This document shows positions 17,766 through 27,246 of a DNA stretch of 57,994 bases, in pieces (position 1 is the stretch's first letter; every line of letters starts with the position of its first letter). Location of the stretch: positions 1 through 57,994 of the forward strand of contig JANWIF010000035.1 in NCBI GenBank assembly GCA_025450035.1. The letters run 5' to 3'. Both the position numbers and the translations under genes were made by a program. The notes beneath the pieces were generated by a model. It made no database searches. It was not told the DNA's origin and worked only from the letters and a program-made list of their open reading frames with translations. This DNA comes from Gemmatimonadaceae bacterium. Its GTDB lineage: Bacteria > Gemmatimonadota > Gemmatimonadetes > Gemmatimonadales > Gemmatimonadaceae.

Positions 17766-19483
17766 GTCATTCCGTTAGGCGAAAGGGGATCCGCCGGGAA
17801 CGTGATCGTGACCGTGGTGCCGGCGCCGGGCTGGGTGTCCACGCGCAGCACGCCGTGGAGATCGGTGACCAGCCGGCGGACGATCGACAGACCGAGACCG
17901 GTGCCGCCGGCCTTGGTGGTGTAGAAGTCATCGAACGCGCGATCCAGCTGCTCGCGCGTCATCCCGCGCCCCGTGTCGGTCACCGTCACGCGCACACCGC
18001 CATCCGCGACCCGCGCCGAGGAAATCGTGACGCCGCCACTGCGCCCGTCGAGCGCATCGGTCGCGTTGGACACCAGGTTCGTCAGGATGCGCCGTAGCAC
18101 GAGGGCGTCGGCCGGCACCACGGGGAGGTGCTCGTCGAGGTCGAGCGCTACGATCGTATTCGGCGGCAGCGCCGCCCCCGCCGCCACGCCACGCGCGACG
18201 GCGTTCGCGTCACACGGCACGACGTCCAGGCGAGGCGTTAGGCGGGCGTAGTTACGGGCCAGTGTGTCCAGGTAGGCCACGCTCGCCTCCAGCGTCGCGC
18301 GACGTTCCGCGAACACGGCGGCGAGCTGCTCAGGGTGCTCCTGTTCCACCTGCGTGAGGTGGCGCAGCACGTGACGGATCGGCGCGAGCCCATTCTTCAC
18401 GTCGTGATTCACTTGCCGCGCCAGATCGCCCATCGCCGCCCGCCGCTCGGCGTCGCGCACGCGGCTCACGCTCGCGCGGAGACGCCGCATCATCGCGTTC
18501 ATCAACCGCGCGAGCGCGCCGATTTCATCGTCGCGGCCCGCGGGAAACTCCATGTCTAAACGCTCGAAGTCCATGCGTGCCGTGCGGTCGGCGAGCGCCC
18601 GCAACGGTCGGCTCGTACGCTCGGCGAGCCACGCCGCCCCGACGAGCGCGGCGCTCGCACTGAGCACCAGCACGCCCAGAAACCAACGGTCCACGCTGCT
18701 CCGCAACGCCTCGAGCGCCTTGGGTGAATGCGAAACTGTGAAGGCCGCCGTTTGCAGGGTGCGACGGCCATGGCTGCCGGCGGCGACGTACGGAACGGGC
18801 AACGTGGCGATGACGTCTCCTCCGCCGGCGCCACTGCTGTCGCGGAGTGCAGTCGGCGCCGTGCGTCCCGCGCTGTCAGGCAGCCGCAGCGCTACCGCGA
18901 GATCGCTGTCCGCGGCCAACCGTGAGAGAAATGTCCGGCCCACGGCAATGCCGCCCACAAGCGTGAATGTCCGACCCCCAAGCCTCACGGAGTCCGAGCG
19001 CGCGAGCACCAGCAGCGGGCCGTCCGGCGTGCGCGCATTCACCAGCGCGGCGCCGCCCGGCGCCGCGGCGAGCAGCGCCGGAAGATCCGGCTCCAGTCGG
19101 TCGTATTCATTGCGGAACTGACCGGAGCTCAGAATGCGCCCACTGCTGTCCTGGATCTGCAGCATGGACAGTCCGGTGAGGCGCATGGCACGGCCGGCAT
19201 AGTCGAGGAGGTACGGGCGCTCGGTGTTCACCCCTCGAACCGCCGCGAGTCGAAAGCGATCATCCTCAGCCAGCGCCTCGCCGAGCGACGAGAGCCGGCT
19301 GCCGATCGCTGTGCCCCGCTGAGCGAGGTCCGCGCCCGTTACCCTAGCGAGCGCGGCAACGCGCGCCCGGTATTGCGCGGTGAGGCGCCGATCCAGCTCG
19401 CGTCTGACCCCGAACGCGATCACGACTAACGGAACGATGGCGACGACGCCGAACGCGGTCATCAGCCGGGCGCGGAAGGTCAT
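17762..19483 (-). CDS. Membrane sensor histidine kinase, NtrB/AtoS-like, with HAMP
   Basis: The start at 19483 (MTFRARLMTAFG) overlaps the stop of the upstream lipoprotein gene (ATGA). TM1 is about residues 8-25, a periplasmic sensor region of about 220 residues follows, TM2 lies near SVDRWFLGVLVLSASAALVG, and then a HAMP segment (RPLRALADRTARMDFERL). The phospho-acceptor helix reads MGDLARQVNHDVKNGLAPIR. The ATPase has the N box NLVSNATDAL, G1 DTGRGM and G2 GGTGLGLSIV. Unlike NtrB it is membrane-bound with a large external domain, so the signal is probably periplasmic. It is cotranscribed with the sigma54 regulator and a lipoprotein, which may be the ligand-binding partner. Confidence 0.92.
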   Translation of the reverse strand: MTFRARLMTAFGVVAIVPLVVIAFGVRRELDRRLTAQYRARVAALARVTGADLAQRGTAIGSRLSSLGEALAEDDRFRLAAVRGVNTERPYLLDYAGRAMRLTGLSMLQIQDSSGRILSSGQFRNEYDRLEPDLPALLAAAPGGAALVNARTPDGPLLVLARSDSVRLGGRTFTLVGGIAVGRTFLSRLAADSDLAVALRLPDSAGRTAPTALRDSSGAGGGDVIATLPVPYVAAGSHGRRTLQTAAFTVSHSPKALEALRSSVDRWFLGVLVLSASAALVGAAWLAERTSRPLRALADRTARMDFERLDMEFPAGRDDEIGALARLMNAMMRRLRASVSRVRDAERRAAMGDLARQVNHDVKNGLAPIRHVLRHLTQVEQEHPEQLAAVFAERRATLEASVAYLDTLARNYARLTPRLDVVPCDANAVARGVAAGAALPPNTIVALDLDEHLPVVPADALVLRRILTNLVSNATDALDGRSGGVTISSARVADGGVRVTVTDTGRGMTREQLDRAFDDFYTTKAGGTGLGLSIVRRLVTDLHGVLRVDTQPGAGTTVTITFPADPLSPNGMT

Positions 19484-20469
19484 GGCGCGCCGAGCCACGC
19501 AAACGGAACCCCGTTCACTCCGCGCCGCGCAACGATCCGCGCGCGTGTGTCCACCAACGCCACTGGCACGACATGCTCGGCGCGCGCCCACGGCGCCACG
19601 TGCGCGAGGTCGGCGCGATCTCCGCAGGTGTCGACGGCGTGGGCCGCCAACGCAAATACAAACGCCGCGGCGCTGCCCTCGGTAAGCGTGCGCGCGAAGG
19701 TCGTTGTCGACAGCCCGTCGGCGCGCCGCGGGCCTCCTGCGGCTGCCAGCGAAGGAGCTATAGTTGCGAGCGCGCCGGGTCCCTGTGCATCACCCTCCGA
19801 CGCCAGGGCCACGAGCCGCGTGGCCAGTGCCCGCGCTACATCGTCGCCCCGCTCATACACAATGCGCGGTGTGCCCGCGGGCATGATGGGGGCCGTCGGC
19901 GGTGTGGGTCCGGCGCACGTGTCCTCATCCGCCTCACGGAACGTCACCTCCGATGCCCGTGCCTCCGCGCGCACCGCGTTCGCCGCCAGCTCGGCCCGCA
20001 GTATCGCGCGCAGCGAATCGGCGCCCGGCGCCTCGTTAGGCGGTGGCGCGCTGCGCGCCAGGAACACATATGTACGTTCCCAGCCGCGCGGCACCGAAAC
20101 CAGGTCCGCGCGTGTCGCGGCGTATGCGAGAGCCGAAGGGTCGGCGGTCACCAGCACATCCACGCCCACGTCCAACGCATCGCGCGCCTCGCGCACCGAG
20201 ATCCGCTTCACGATGAGCAGCGGTGAGGCGACCGGGCCCAGCGGCTGCAAGCGCGCCGTGCCGTCGACTCCGGTGGTCAACTGATAGTGTCCGCTGGCCA
20301 CGAGACGCGCAGGCAGCGAGTCGGTCGAATCCGTGAACGCGACCACGAGTGAATCCGGCATCGGTGCGGCAACCGCCGTCGGCGGCGACGGCACCAGGCG
20401 CGATCCGCCAGCGCCGGCGTGTGTGCAGCCGGCGAACGCGATCATGATGACGATCCCGACGCGAGACAC
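19480..20469 (-). CDS. Lipoprotein of unknown function in the sensor-kinase operon
   Basis: The N-terminus MSRVGIVIMIAFAGC is a short signal peptide with lipobox FAGC (Cys 15). The 329-residue product has no motif I can name with confidence. A central stretch (SPLLIVKRISVREARDALDVG, then VLVTADPSALAYAATR) looks like a ligand-binding or substrate-binding fold from residue pattern only. Three cysteines are present after the lipobox Cys. The stop overlaps the start of the kinase gene (ATGA), so it is likely made with the kinase and may modulate it in the periplasm. Confidence 0.6.
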   Translation of the reverse strand: MSRVGIVIMIAFAGCTHAGAGGSRLVPSPPTAVAAPMPDSLVVAFTDSTDSLPARLVASGHYQLTTGVDGTARLQPLGPVASPLLIVKRISVREARDALDVGVDVLVTADPSALAYAATRADLVSVPRGWERTYVFLARSAPPPNEAPGADSLRAILRAELAANAVRAEARASEVTFREADEDTCAGPTPPTAPIMPAGTPRIVYERGDDVARALATRLVALASEGDAQGPGALATIAPSLAAAGGPRRADGLSTTTFARTLTEGSAAAFVFALAAHAVDTCGDRADLAHVAPWARAEHVVPVALVDTRARIVARRGVNGVPFAWLGAP

Positions 20470-20567
20470 GGAGCGGAATGCGAAAATGGAAGCGGGAAGC
20501 GGTGGAGTCTCTCCTCTGTTGTAGAGGCCGATGGCCGCCAGGGTTCCGCGCCGCCCGTACAGAGCGT

Positions 20568-21692
<1,125 letters not shown>

Positions 21693-22076
21693 CTACGCGC
21701 GCGCTGCGCCGGCCTCGGCACGCGGCATTCGACCCACCAACTGCTCGCCAAACCCGATGGCCATGATGCCGATCACGAGGTGGATCACCTGGATGACCCA
21801 GTGCGCGTGTCCCGGCACCAGCCGCGTCTGCGCCATACCGAGCGCCAGCACTACCAGACCCCAGACGATCACCAGCGCCACGAACCCCGAGCTCACCCCC
21901 GCGCGCGCCACCAACAGCGCCAGCGCCCAGAGCGAGAGCACGAAGGCGAGTCCCAGCAGCATGTGCACCGGGATCAGACCGCGCGCGTGTCCGGCCCAGA
22001 CGATGATTCCGAGGATGACGAGCAGGGTGCCGGTAAGGCGAACCAGCATGCGCAACGTGACGATGGCGGTGGACAT
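21693..22076 (-). CDS. Small membrane protein with four predicted TM helices
   Basis: The start is set at 22076 (MSTAIVTLRMLVRL); a longer frame to 22163 exists but adds a charged, non-membrane leader. The 127-residue product has four hydrophobic segments (GTLLVILGIIVWAGHA, VHMLLGLAFVLSLWALALLV, FVALVIVWGLVVLALGMAQ, WVIQVIHLVIGIMAIGFGE). Histidines lie in or near the second and fourth segments (PVHMLLG, VIQVIHLVIG), which is reminiscent of small b-type cytochrome-like membrane proteins, but no family is recognised. It stands alone upstream of the old-yellow-enzyme gene on the same strand, 42 bp apart. Confidence 0.6.
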   Translation of the reverse strand: MSTAIVTLRMLVRLTGTLLVILGIIVWAGHARGLIPVHMLLGLAFVLSLWALALLVARAGVSSGFVALVIVWGLVVLALGMAQTRLVPGHAHWVIQVIHLVIGIMAIGFGEQLVGRMPRAEAGAARA

Positions 22077-22275
22077 CGGAAACTTTCGCCTAACTGTGAG
22101 GAGTGTGTCGAGCGACGCGGAGGGCATCGGGCACGGGAATCGGCGATCGACGAGCTGGCGCACCGCGGCCTATGTGCTGTGTGAATGCTGGCCGGCGGGA
22201 AGCGGTTCCCCGCCCTTCGCGTGCCGCATGGACCTTGAGATATCGAGCGGGCCGCCGGCCGGCAAGCCGCACTGC

Positions 22276-22644
22276 TCAGCGCGGCTTGCCCCGCGGAAAG
22301 GCCAGCAACGCCAGCGGCACCTTCCGCAGGCCGCGCCACTCCTGCAGGGTGCCGCTCGTATCGCGTAGCCGCAACTGACTGGAGATGCCTCCGTCCAGGG
22401 CCACCGCGCTGCGGCAGCCGGGCGCTCCCATCAGGGCAGGCATTTCCGGCGTGGTGAGGCCAAAAGGAACACAGTCCATCGCGCCGTCAAGCGCATCGAA
22501 TCGCGTGAGCGCGATGATCACGCGGCCATCAACGCGTTTCGCCGAATGCGAGGCGGGCGTCGCGGTGGCCAAGGTCCACGCCTCCGTTGGGCACCCGCCG
22601 CGGTCCAGCGCCAGCGACGACGGCGGCAATCGGTGCCGCGTCAC
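22276..22644 (-). pseudogene. C-terminal fragment of a phosphodiester glycosidase (NAGPA/DUF2233) domain protein
   Basis: The open frame begins at GTG 22644, which overlaps the glnN stop (GTGA). The 122-residue translation holds only the end of a NAGPA-type domain: RVIIALTRFD, then LTTPEMPALM, and the hallmark strand AVALDGGISSQL, followed by LRKVPLALLAF. Family members normally need about 200 further residues upstream, and none are visible because glnN occupies that DNA. It is therefore probably a remnant left when glnN or another event replaced the 5' part, though translational coupling could still express it. The DGG motif with SSQ instead of the more common SST is retained. Confidence 0.55.
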
Positions 22645-24860
22645 ACGGGGAACAGCATTTCACGATACTTGGGAAGCGGCCACTGATCGTCGGGCACCAG
22701 CAGCTCGAGCGTGTCGCAGCTCGACCGGATGTCGGCCATTCGGCCCGCGCCGTCGGATGTGAGCAGCTTGGCCTGCGCGTGCGGATCATGGTGCATTGCA
22801 TCCGCCTTCTCGATCACCTTGGCCAACGCGACGCGCTGCTTCTGGATCTGCTGAATGACGGCGCCCAACTCCTTGGCCGTTTCCAATTCGGGCACCGCGC
22901 CCAATCCCAGCCCTTTCGCCTTGGAGGCGGTGTCGATCAGCGCGCCGTGATAGGCGAATGCAGACGGGAGAATCATGGTGTCCACCATCTGACGAATGGT
23001 GTGCAACTCGATGAGCATGTCCTTCGTGTAGCGTTCCATGCGCACGTGGAAGCGCGACTCCAGCTCTTCGCGTGACAGGATGCCGAGGCCCTGGAACAAC
23101 GCGCGGGCCGGCTTAGTGAGGAGTTGCTCCAAGGCGTCCGGCGTGCTCCGCAAGTTAGGCAGCCGGCGCCGCGCGGCTTCCTTCACCCAGTCTTCGGAGT
23201 AGTTGTTGCCTTCGAACCTGATGTCGGCGGTCTCCTTGAACGCCTTGCGCACCACCTTCAGGACGGCGTCGTCCACGGATTTGGTGCTGCCGAGTGCCGC
23301 GCGCAGCTGCTCAGTGAGCTCGCCTATCGCTTCGGCAACCGTGGCGTTGAGCAGCATGACCGGGAAGGCGATGGACTGCGAGCCGCCCACAGCGCGGAAC
23401 TCGAACTTCGCCCCGGTGAACGCGAACGGTGATGTGCGGTTCCGATCGGTGTTGTCCTTCTGGATCTCCGGGAGCCGAGCGACGCCGAGCGTGATCATCG
23501 CCTGTTGGGCGTTGGCCGCCGATATCTTGCTAGCCGCGATGTCCTCGATCACGTGCGTCAACATCTCGCCCATGAAGACGGAGATGATCGCCGGCGGCGC
23601 CTCGTTGGCGCCTAACCGGTGCTCGTTCCCCGACGATGCTACTCCGGCGCGCAGCACACCGGCGTGGGTGTGCACCGCCTTCAACACCGCCGCCAGGAAG
23701 ATCAGGAACCGCAGATTCTGATGCGGCGTGTTGCCGGGCTTGAGCAGGTTGACGCCATCGAGCTCGTTGTCCGATGTGATGGACATCGACCAGTTGCAGT
23801 GTTTACCCGACCCGTTGATCCCGGCGAACGGCTTCTCGTGCAGCACCGCCTGCAGGCGGTGGCGCAGCGCGACCTTGCGCAGCGTGGCCATCACCAGCTG
23901 ATTGTGATCCACGGCCACATCGGTCTCTTCGAACATGGGCGCCATCTCGAATTGGCTCGGCGCCACCTCGTTGTGCCGCGTCACGATCGGCACGCCGAGT
24001 TTGTACAGTTCGTGCTCCACCTCGGCGATGCACGCTTGCACCCGTTCCGGAATGCCGCCGAAGTAGTGGTCTTCCAGTTGCTGCCCGCGCGGGGGCGGCG
24101 CGCCGAGGAGTGTGCGACCGGCCATGACCAGGTCGGGCCGCAAGGCGAAGTGCTCGCGGTCGATCAGGAAGTACTCCTGCTCCGGGCCCAACGTGGTGTA
24201 CACGCGCGACACGCCGCGGTCGCCTAACAGCTCGAGCAGCGCAATCGCTTTCTGCGACAACACGTCCGAACTGCGCAGCAGCGGCGTCATCTCATCGAGC
24301 GCTTCCCCGTTGTAGCCGATGAAGACCGATGGAATGCACAGCGTGCGCGTGGTGCCGGACTCGACGATGAAGATCGGGCTTGCCGGATTCCAGGCAGTGT
24401 ACCCGCGCGCTTCCCACGTCGCACGCAACCCGCCCGAGGGGAAACTGGACGCGTCGGGCTCACTCTGGATGAGCTGCTCGCCCGTGAACGACTCCATCGG
24501 CTGCCGGTCGTCGTCGAACGAGAGAAACGCGTCGTGTTTTTCCTCGGTGAGGCCGGTTTGCGGCTGGAACCAGTGGGTGAAGTGCGTCACCCCGCGCGAG
24601 ATTGCCCACTCCTTGATGACCTGCGCCACCGTCGGCGCGATGTGCTGGTCGAGTTTCTTGCCGTGACGGATCGCCGACACAAGCTCGGCGTACACGTCGC
24701 GCGGAAGCTTGGCTCGCATCTGCCGGACGCCGAACGTGTTGATCCCGAAATATTCCGAGGTGGGCAGGTGCGCGGGCGCGTTTCCGTTAGTGCGCGTCGT
24801 ATCAACCGTTGTCCGTCCCGTGATGTCGGTAAGGACCGTCTTGCGCGAGGTGAGGGGCAT
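22641..24860 (-). CDS. glnN: Glutamine synthetase type III
   Basis: The 739-residue product matches the long GSIII form. Landmarks are FGINTFGVRQMRAKL at the N-terminus, THWFQPQTG near residue 95, TLGPEQEYFLID (metal-binding Glu residues), VTRHNEVAPSQFEMAP, and NGSGKHCNWSMS of the active site. The C-terminal helical extension is typical of GSIII dodecamers. It makes glutamine from ammonium and glutamate. GSIII is often induced under nitrogen limitation in bacteria that also carry GSI, which fits glnA and glnK-amtB nearby. A conserved 12-mer that may be the promoter lies about 78 bp upstream (24939-24950). Confidence 0.94.
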   Translation of the reverse strand: MPLTSRKTVLTDITGRTTVDTTRTNGNAPAHLPTSEYFGINTFGVRQMRAKLPRDVYAELVSAIRHGKKLDQHIAPTVAQVIKEWAISRGVTHFTHWFQPQTGLTEEKHDAFLSFDDDRQPMESFTGEQLIQSEPDASSFPSGGLRATWEARGYTAWNPASPIFIVESGTTRTLCIPSVFIGYNGEALDEMTPLLRSSDVLSQKAIALLELLGDRGVSRVYTTLGPEQEYFLIDREHFALRPDLVMAGRTLLGAPPPRGQQLEDHYFGGIPERVQACIAEVEHELYKLGVPIVTRHNEVAPSQFEMAPMFEETDVAVDHNQLVMATLRKVALRHRLQAVLHEKPFAGINGSGKHCNWSMSITSDNELDGVNLLKPGNTPHQNLRFLIFLAAVLKAVHTHAGVLRAGVASSGNEHRLGANEAPPAIISVFMGEMLTHVIEDIAASKISAANAQQAMITLGVARLPEIQKDNTDRNRTSPFAFTGAKFEFRAVGGSQSIAFPVMLLNATVAEAIGELTEQLRAALGSTKSVDDAVLKVVRKAFKETADIRFEGNNYSEDWVKEAARRRLPNLRSTPDALEQLLTKPARALFQGLGILSREELESRFHVRMERYTKDMLIELHTIRQMVDTMILPSAFAYHGALIDTASKAKGLGLGAVPELETAKELGAVIQQIQKQRVALAKVIEKADAMHHDPHAQAKLLTSDGAGRMADIRSSCDTLELLVPDDQWPLPKYREMLFPV

Positions 24861-25208
24861 GGTGGTTAGTAGTTGGTGGTTGGCAGTTGGTGAACTACCA
24901 AGTGGTTCGCGAGAGTGTATAGACGGTCGTGCTTATTTCGCACAATCTACGACACGTTCTGCCATATTTCCAGGTCGACATCGGGCTACAACGGGTCAAT
25001 TATGCAATCCTGGCACGATCACCCGCTCATCGCTCAGTGGCTGTCAAACAGCGAGGGGACAGGGACTTAGGGAGGCGATCCGGGCCTGAATACACCCCGG
25101 TGCTGTCCCTGATTCCCTGCCCCCCCTCCCCTGTCCCCCCCCCCCGCCGGTGTCTGCAGTTCCCACTCTCTCCTCGCACGTCCCGTCTCGTCCCTCATAC
25201 CCGTCCCA
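24861..25208. other. 348-bp intergenic region between glnN and the OmpA-domain gene
   Basis: No coding sequence is supported here. From left to right it holds a repeat (about 24865-24905) with GGTGGTTGGCAGTTGGTGAACT, related to the hairpin at 15110-15151; the candidate glnN promoter 12-mer at 24939-24950; and a G-then-C-rich stretch at about 25050-25145. In that stretch GGGGACAGGGAC is mirrored by GTCCCTG and by CCCCTGTCCCC, so alternative hairpins are possible. These could terminate the OmpA-domain gene. The long C runs make assembly errors possible. Confidence 0.5.
24939..24950 (-). promoter_or_regulatory. Shared 12-mer GTAGATTGTGCG upstream of glnN, possible -10 region
   Basis: On the minus strand GTAGATTGTGCG lies 78 nt before the glnN start. 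The same 12-mer occurs 60 nt before the isocitrate-lyase-like gene (34495-34506). TAGATT could serve as a -10 hexamer. Both copies have ACGTGTC a short way upstream. No convincing -35 is seen, so it may instead be a regulator site. Confidence 0.35.
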
Positions 25209-26522
25209 CTACATCTTCACCAACTCCACGCGCCGGTTGTCCTGCCGTCCTTCCGGTGTTGTGTTAGGCGCAACGGGTTTGGTCGAGCCGAAGCCCTTGG
25301 TCGCCAAGCGCGCGGCATCGATATGGTCGGTGGTCACCAGATACGCCTTTACCGCTGCGGCGCGCTGCTCGGATAACGTGAGGTTGCTGGGCGCGCTGCC
25401 CACGTTGTCGGTGTGTCCCTCGATCGTAAGCTTCAACTCCTGGTGTGCCGTCAACATGTCGCTTATGGTCTTGAGTGTCGGGGCGCTTTCCGGGCGGATG
25501 CGGTTGGATCCCACATCGAACAGGATGCCGTGCGTGGCAACGTGCCCGCTGGCGGCGAGGGCGTCATAGAGCGGCTTGCCGCCTTCGGCCACGCGGATGT
25601 TGCCGATGTAGGCCGGGCTCTCAGCGCTTGCGGTTACCGTGAGCCAGATCCCCTTCGTGCGTCCCAGCGTGGCCTTGGGCACGTTAGCCACGCGTACGCC
25701 GTTCAAGTACGCCTTGACGTAGAGATTGTCCACCATCACCGCGACGTGGGTCACGGGGCGCACGGCATCGACTGGCAGACTCATTTGCGACTTGATGGGG
25801 CCGGCGACGCCGCCGCTGCCGGGGCTCATTTGAATCGTGGACACGCCGGCAGGTTCATGGTCCGGGTCGGCGAACTCGATCCCTCCGTCCCATCCACTGC
25901 CGCAGGTGAAATCCATCTCGAAAGTGAATTGCGGGGGCAGCACTTCGGGGAGTGGAATCATCACGCGGCCGGGCGTTGTGGCCCGTAGAAATGGCGCACC
26001 GTTCCACTTGGCGACCTCGAAGTTCCCTTGCACGAGCTCCATGCGTTTCGGGAAGTCGCCGATATTATCGCTGGAAAAATCCTCGGCGTAGATCACGCGG
26101 TCGCCGGGCACGAAGTCGTAGTTGACCAGCACCGTGTTGGCTGGCGGACCGGCCGGACTTGCTGCGTCGTTGTTGCCCGCGCTGTCCAACGCCGGTTGGG
26201 CAGCCTGGGCGGCTTGGGCGACGGCGGCGCTGATTGCCGCCGCCGAGTCGGCGCTGGACACGGGCTTGCCGCTCGCGTCGGTGACCTTGATGGGCTTCCC
26301 GGTCGCCTTCGCTTTGGCCATGCACGCGTTGTCGGTGATCGCGCAGACCACGGCGTTGGCCGCCCTGCTCAGCGCGCTGTCCATCGCCTGATTGGCGGTG
26401 GCATCGACCCGCTGCTTCGCCTTGCTGCCTAACTTGCTAAGGATCCCCTGGGCCGCGGCCGGCGCGCTCGCGCCAACCAGCGCGGCGCAGACAAGGGCGA
26501 GTACTCTCGTGATGTGACGCAT
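25209..26522 (-). CDS. OmpA-domain secreted protein with LamG-like middle domain
   Basis: The start at 26522 (MRHITRVLALVCAAL) has GAGAGG upstream; the frame continues to 26537. A cleavable signal peptide ends near APAAAQ. Residues about 130-310 start with FVPGDRVIYAEDFSSDNIGDFP and look like a beta-sandwich of concanavalin/LamG type. The C-terminal 110 residues are a clear OmpA domain: ILFDVGSNRIRPES, then TIEGHTDNVGS, LSEQRAAAVKAYL and QDNRRVELV. OmpA domains bind peptidoglycan, so the protein is likely anchored to the wall in the periplasm or outer membrane. The middle-domain ligand is unknown. Confidence 0.85.
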   Translation of the reverse strand: MRHITRVLALVCAALVGASAPAAAQGILSKLGSKAKQRVDATANQAMDSALSRAANAVVCAITDNACMAKAKATGKPIKVTDASGKPVSSADSAAAISAAVAQAAQAAQPALDSAGNNDAASPAGPPANTVLVNYDFVPGDRVIYAEDFSSDNIGDFPKRMELVQGNFEVAKWNGAPFLRATTPGRVMIPLPEVLPPQFTFEMDFTCGSGWDGGIEFADPDHEPAGVSTIQMSPGSGGVAGPIKSQMSLPVDAVRPVTHVAVMVDNLYVKAYLNGVRVANVPKATLGRTKGIWLTVTASAESPAYIGNIRVAEGGKPLYDALAASGHVATHGILFDVGSNRIRPESAPTLKTISDMLTAHQELKLTIEGHTDNVGSAPSNLTLSEQRAAAVKAYLVTTDHIDAARLATKGFGSTKPVAPNTTPEGRQDNRRVELVKM

Positions 26523-26758
26523 GCCTCTCGACTCCACAAAAAGGGATCCGTGATACGCCGAGCTCGACGAACACCGGAACGCCCGAAGATACTGCTTCCG
26601 GCCGAAACAATCACCACTGGATTCGATACCGAGCTCAGGTGGTTGGACAACACGGCTTCAGCGCACGCCACTGTGCATCGCGTTATGTCATCTGCGCACG
26701 CGCGATCGATCGAATAGCGGTCCCTTTCCAACTACATACCGGTCTATGTTCATGCAAT

Positions 26759-26775
26759 CGTGCAAAATATGCACG
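26759..26775. promoter_or_regulatory. 17-bp dyad CGTGCA-AAATA-TGCACG upstream of glnK-amtB
   Basis: Perfect 6-bp arms flank a 5-bp AT spacer. It ends 6 bp before the TTGACA of the predicted glnK promoter, a typical position for a regulator that contacts RNA polymerase. The half-site GTGCA recalls, but is inverted relative to, the NtrC consensus TGCACC-N3-GGTGCA. Confidence 0.45.
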
Positions 26776-26781
26776 GACATA

Positions 26782-26811
26782 TTGACACAGCCGATCGCGC
26801 ACTCGTACCTT
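26782..26811 (+). promoter_or_regulatory. Predicted sigma70 promoter of glnK-amtB
   Basis: TTGACA at 26782-26787 is followed after 18 bp by TACCTT at 26806-26811. The start codon is 37 bp downstream of the -10. The -35 is perfect, the -10 weak, which would fit an activated promoter with the dyad just upstream. Confidence 0.45.
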
Positions 26812-26847
26812 GAGCGGTCGACACCAACCACCAGCGGATCGGCCCTC

Positions 26848-27246
26848 ATGAAGCTCATTACCTGCATCATTCGCCCGGAACGGCTGGCTGCCGTGAAGGA
26901 AGCGCTGTTCCGGGCCGGCGTTACCGGCATCACCATCAGCCGCGTCAGCGGACACGGCGGTGAACGGGAGCTCGTCGAGCACTACCGCGGCTCGTCGGTC
27001 GTCCTTGAGTTTCGCGACAAAGTGAAAATCGAGATGGCGTGCTCGGAACCGTTCGTCGAGCCGACCATCAACGCGATCCTCTCGGGCGCGCGCACGGGAG
27101 ACGTAGGCGACGGAAAAATCTTCGTCCAACCCCTGGACTCCGTCGTGCGCATCCGAACGGGTGAGCGCGACAACGCGGCGCTCACGCCGGTGACGGCCAA
27201 TGAAGTCCAACGCAAAGCGCGGGCGACCCTCACCTCGGTCCCATGA
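26848..27246 (+). CDS. glnK: PII signal-transduction protein GlnK
   Basis: The ATG at 26848 (MKLITCIIRPERL) is chosen because PII proteins begin exactly so; the frame is open from 26746. The product is about 132 residues, slightly longer than the usual 112. Landmarks are KEALFRAGVTGITISRVSGHGG, the T-loop ELVEHYRGSSVVLEF, KVKIEMACSE and the C-terminal GDGKIFVQPLDSVVRIRTGE (ATP/2-OG binding). PII trimers sense ATP/ADP, 2-oxoglutarate and control AmtB. At the position of the uridylylated Tyr51 of E. coli (in YRGAEY) this protein has Val (YRGSSV), with Ser at 49 and 50. It is translationally coupled to amtB by an ATGA overlap. Confidence 0.93.
   Translation: MKLITCIIRPERLAAVKEALFRAGVTGITISRVSGHGGERELVEHYRGSSVVLEFRDKVKIEMACSEPFVEPTINAILSGARTGDVGDGKIFVQPLDSVVRIRTGERDNAALTPVTANEVQRKARATLTSVP

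Larger units (their letters stand above)
26523..26847. other. Divergent intergenic region (OmpA-domain gene / glnK)
   Basis: This 325-bp stretch separates divergent genes and is less GC-rich than its neighbours. Its glnK-proximal half holds a 17-bp dyad and a sigma70-like promoter (separate entries). The OmpA-proximal half must contain that gene's promoter but I do not see a strong -35/-10 pair there. Confidence 0.5.
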
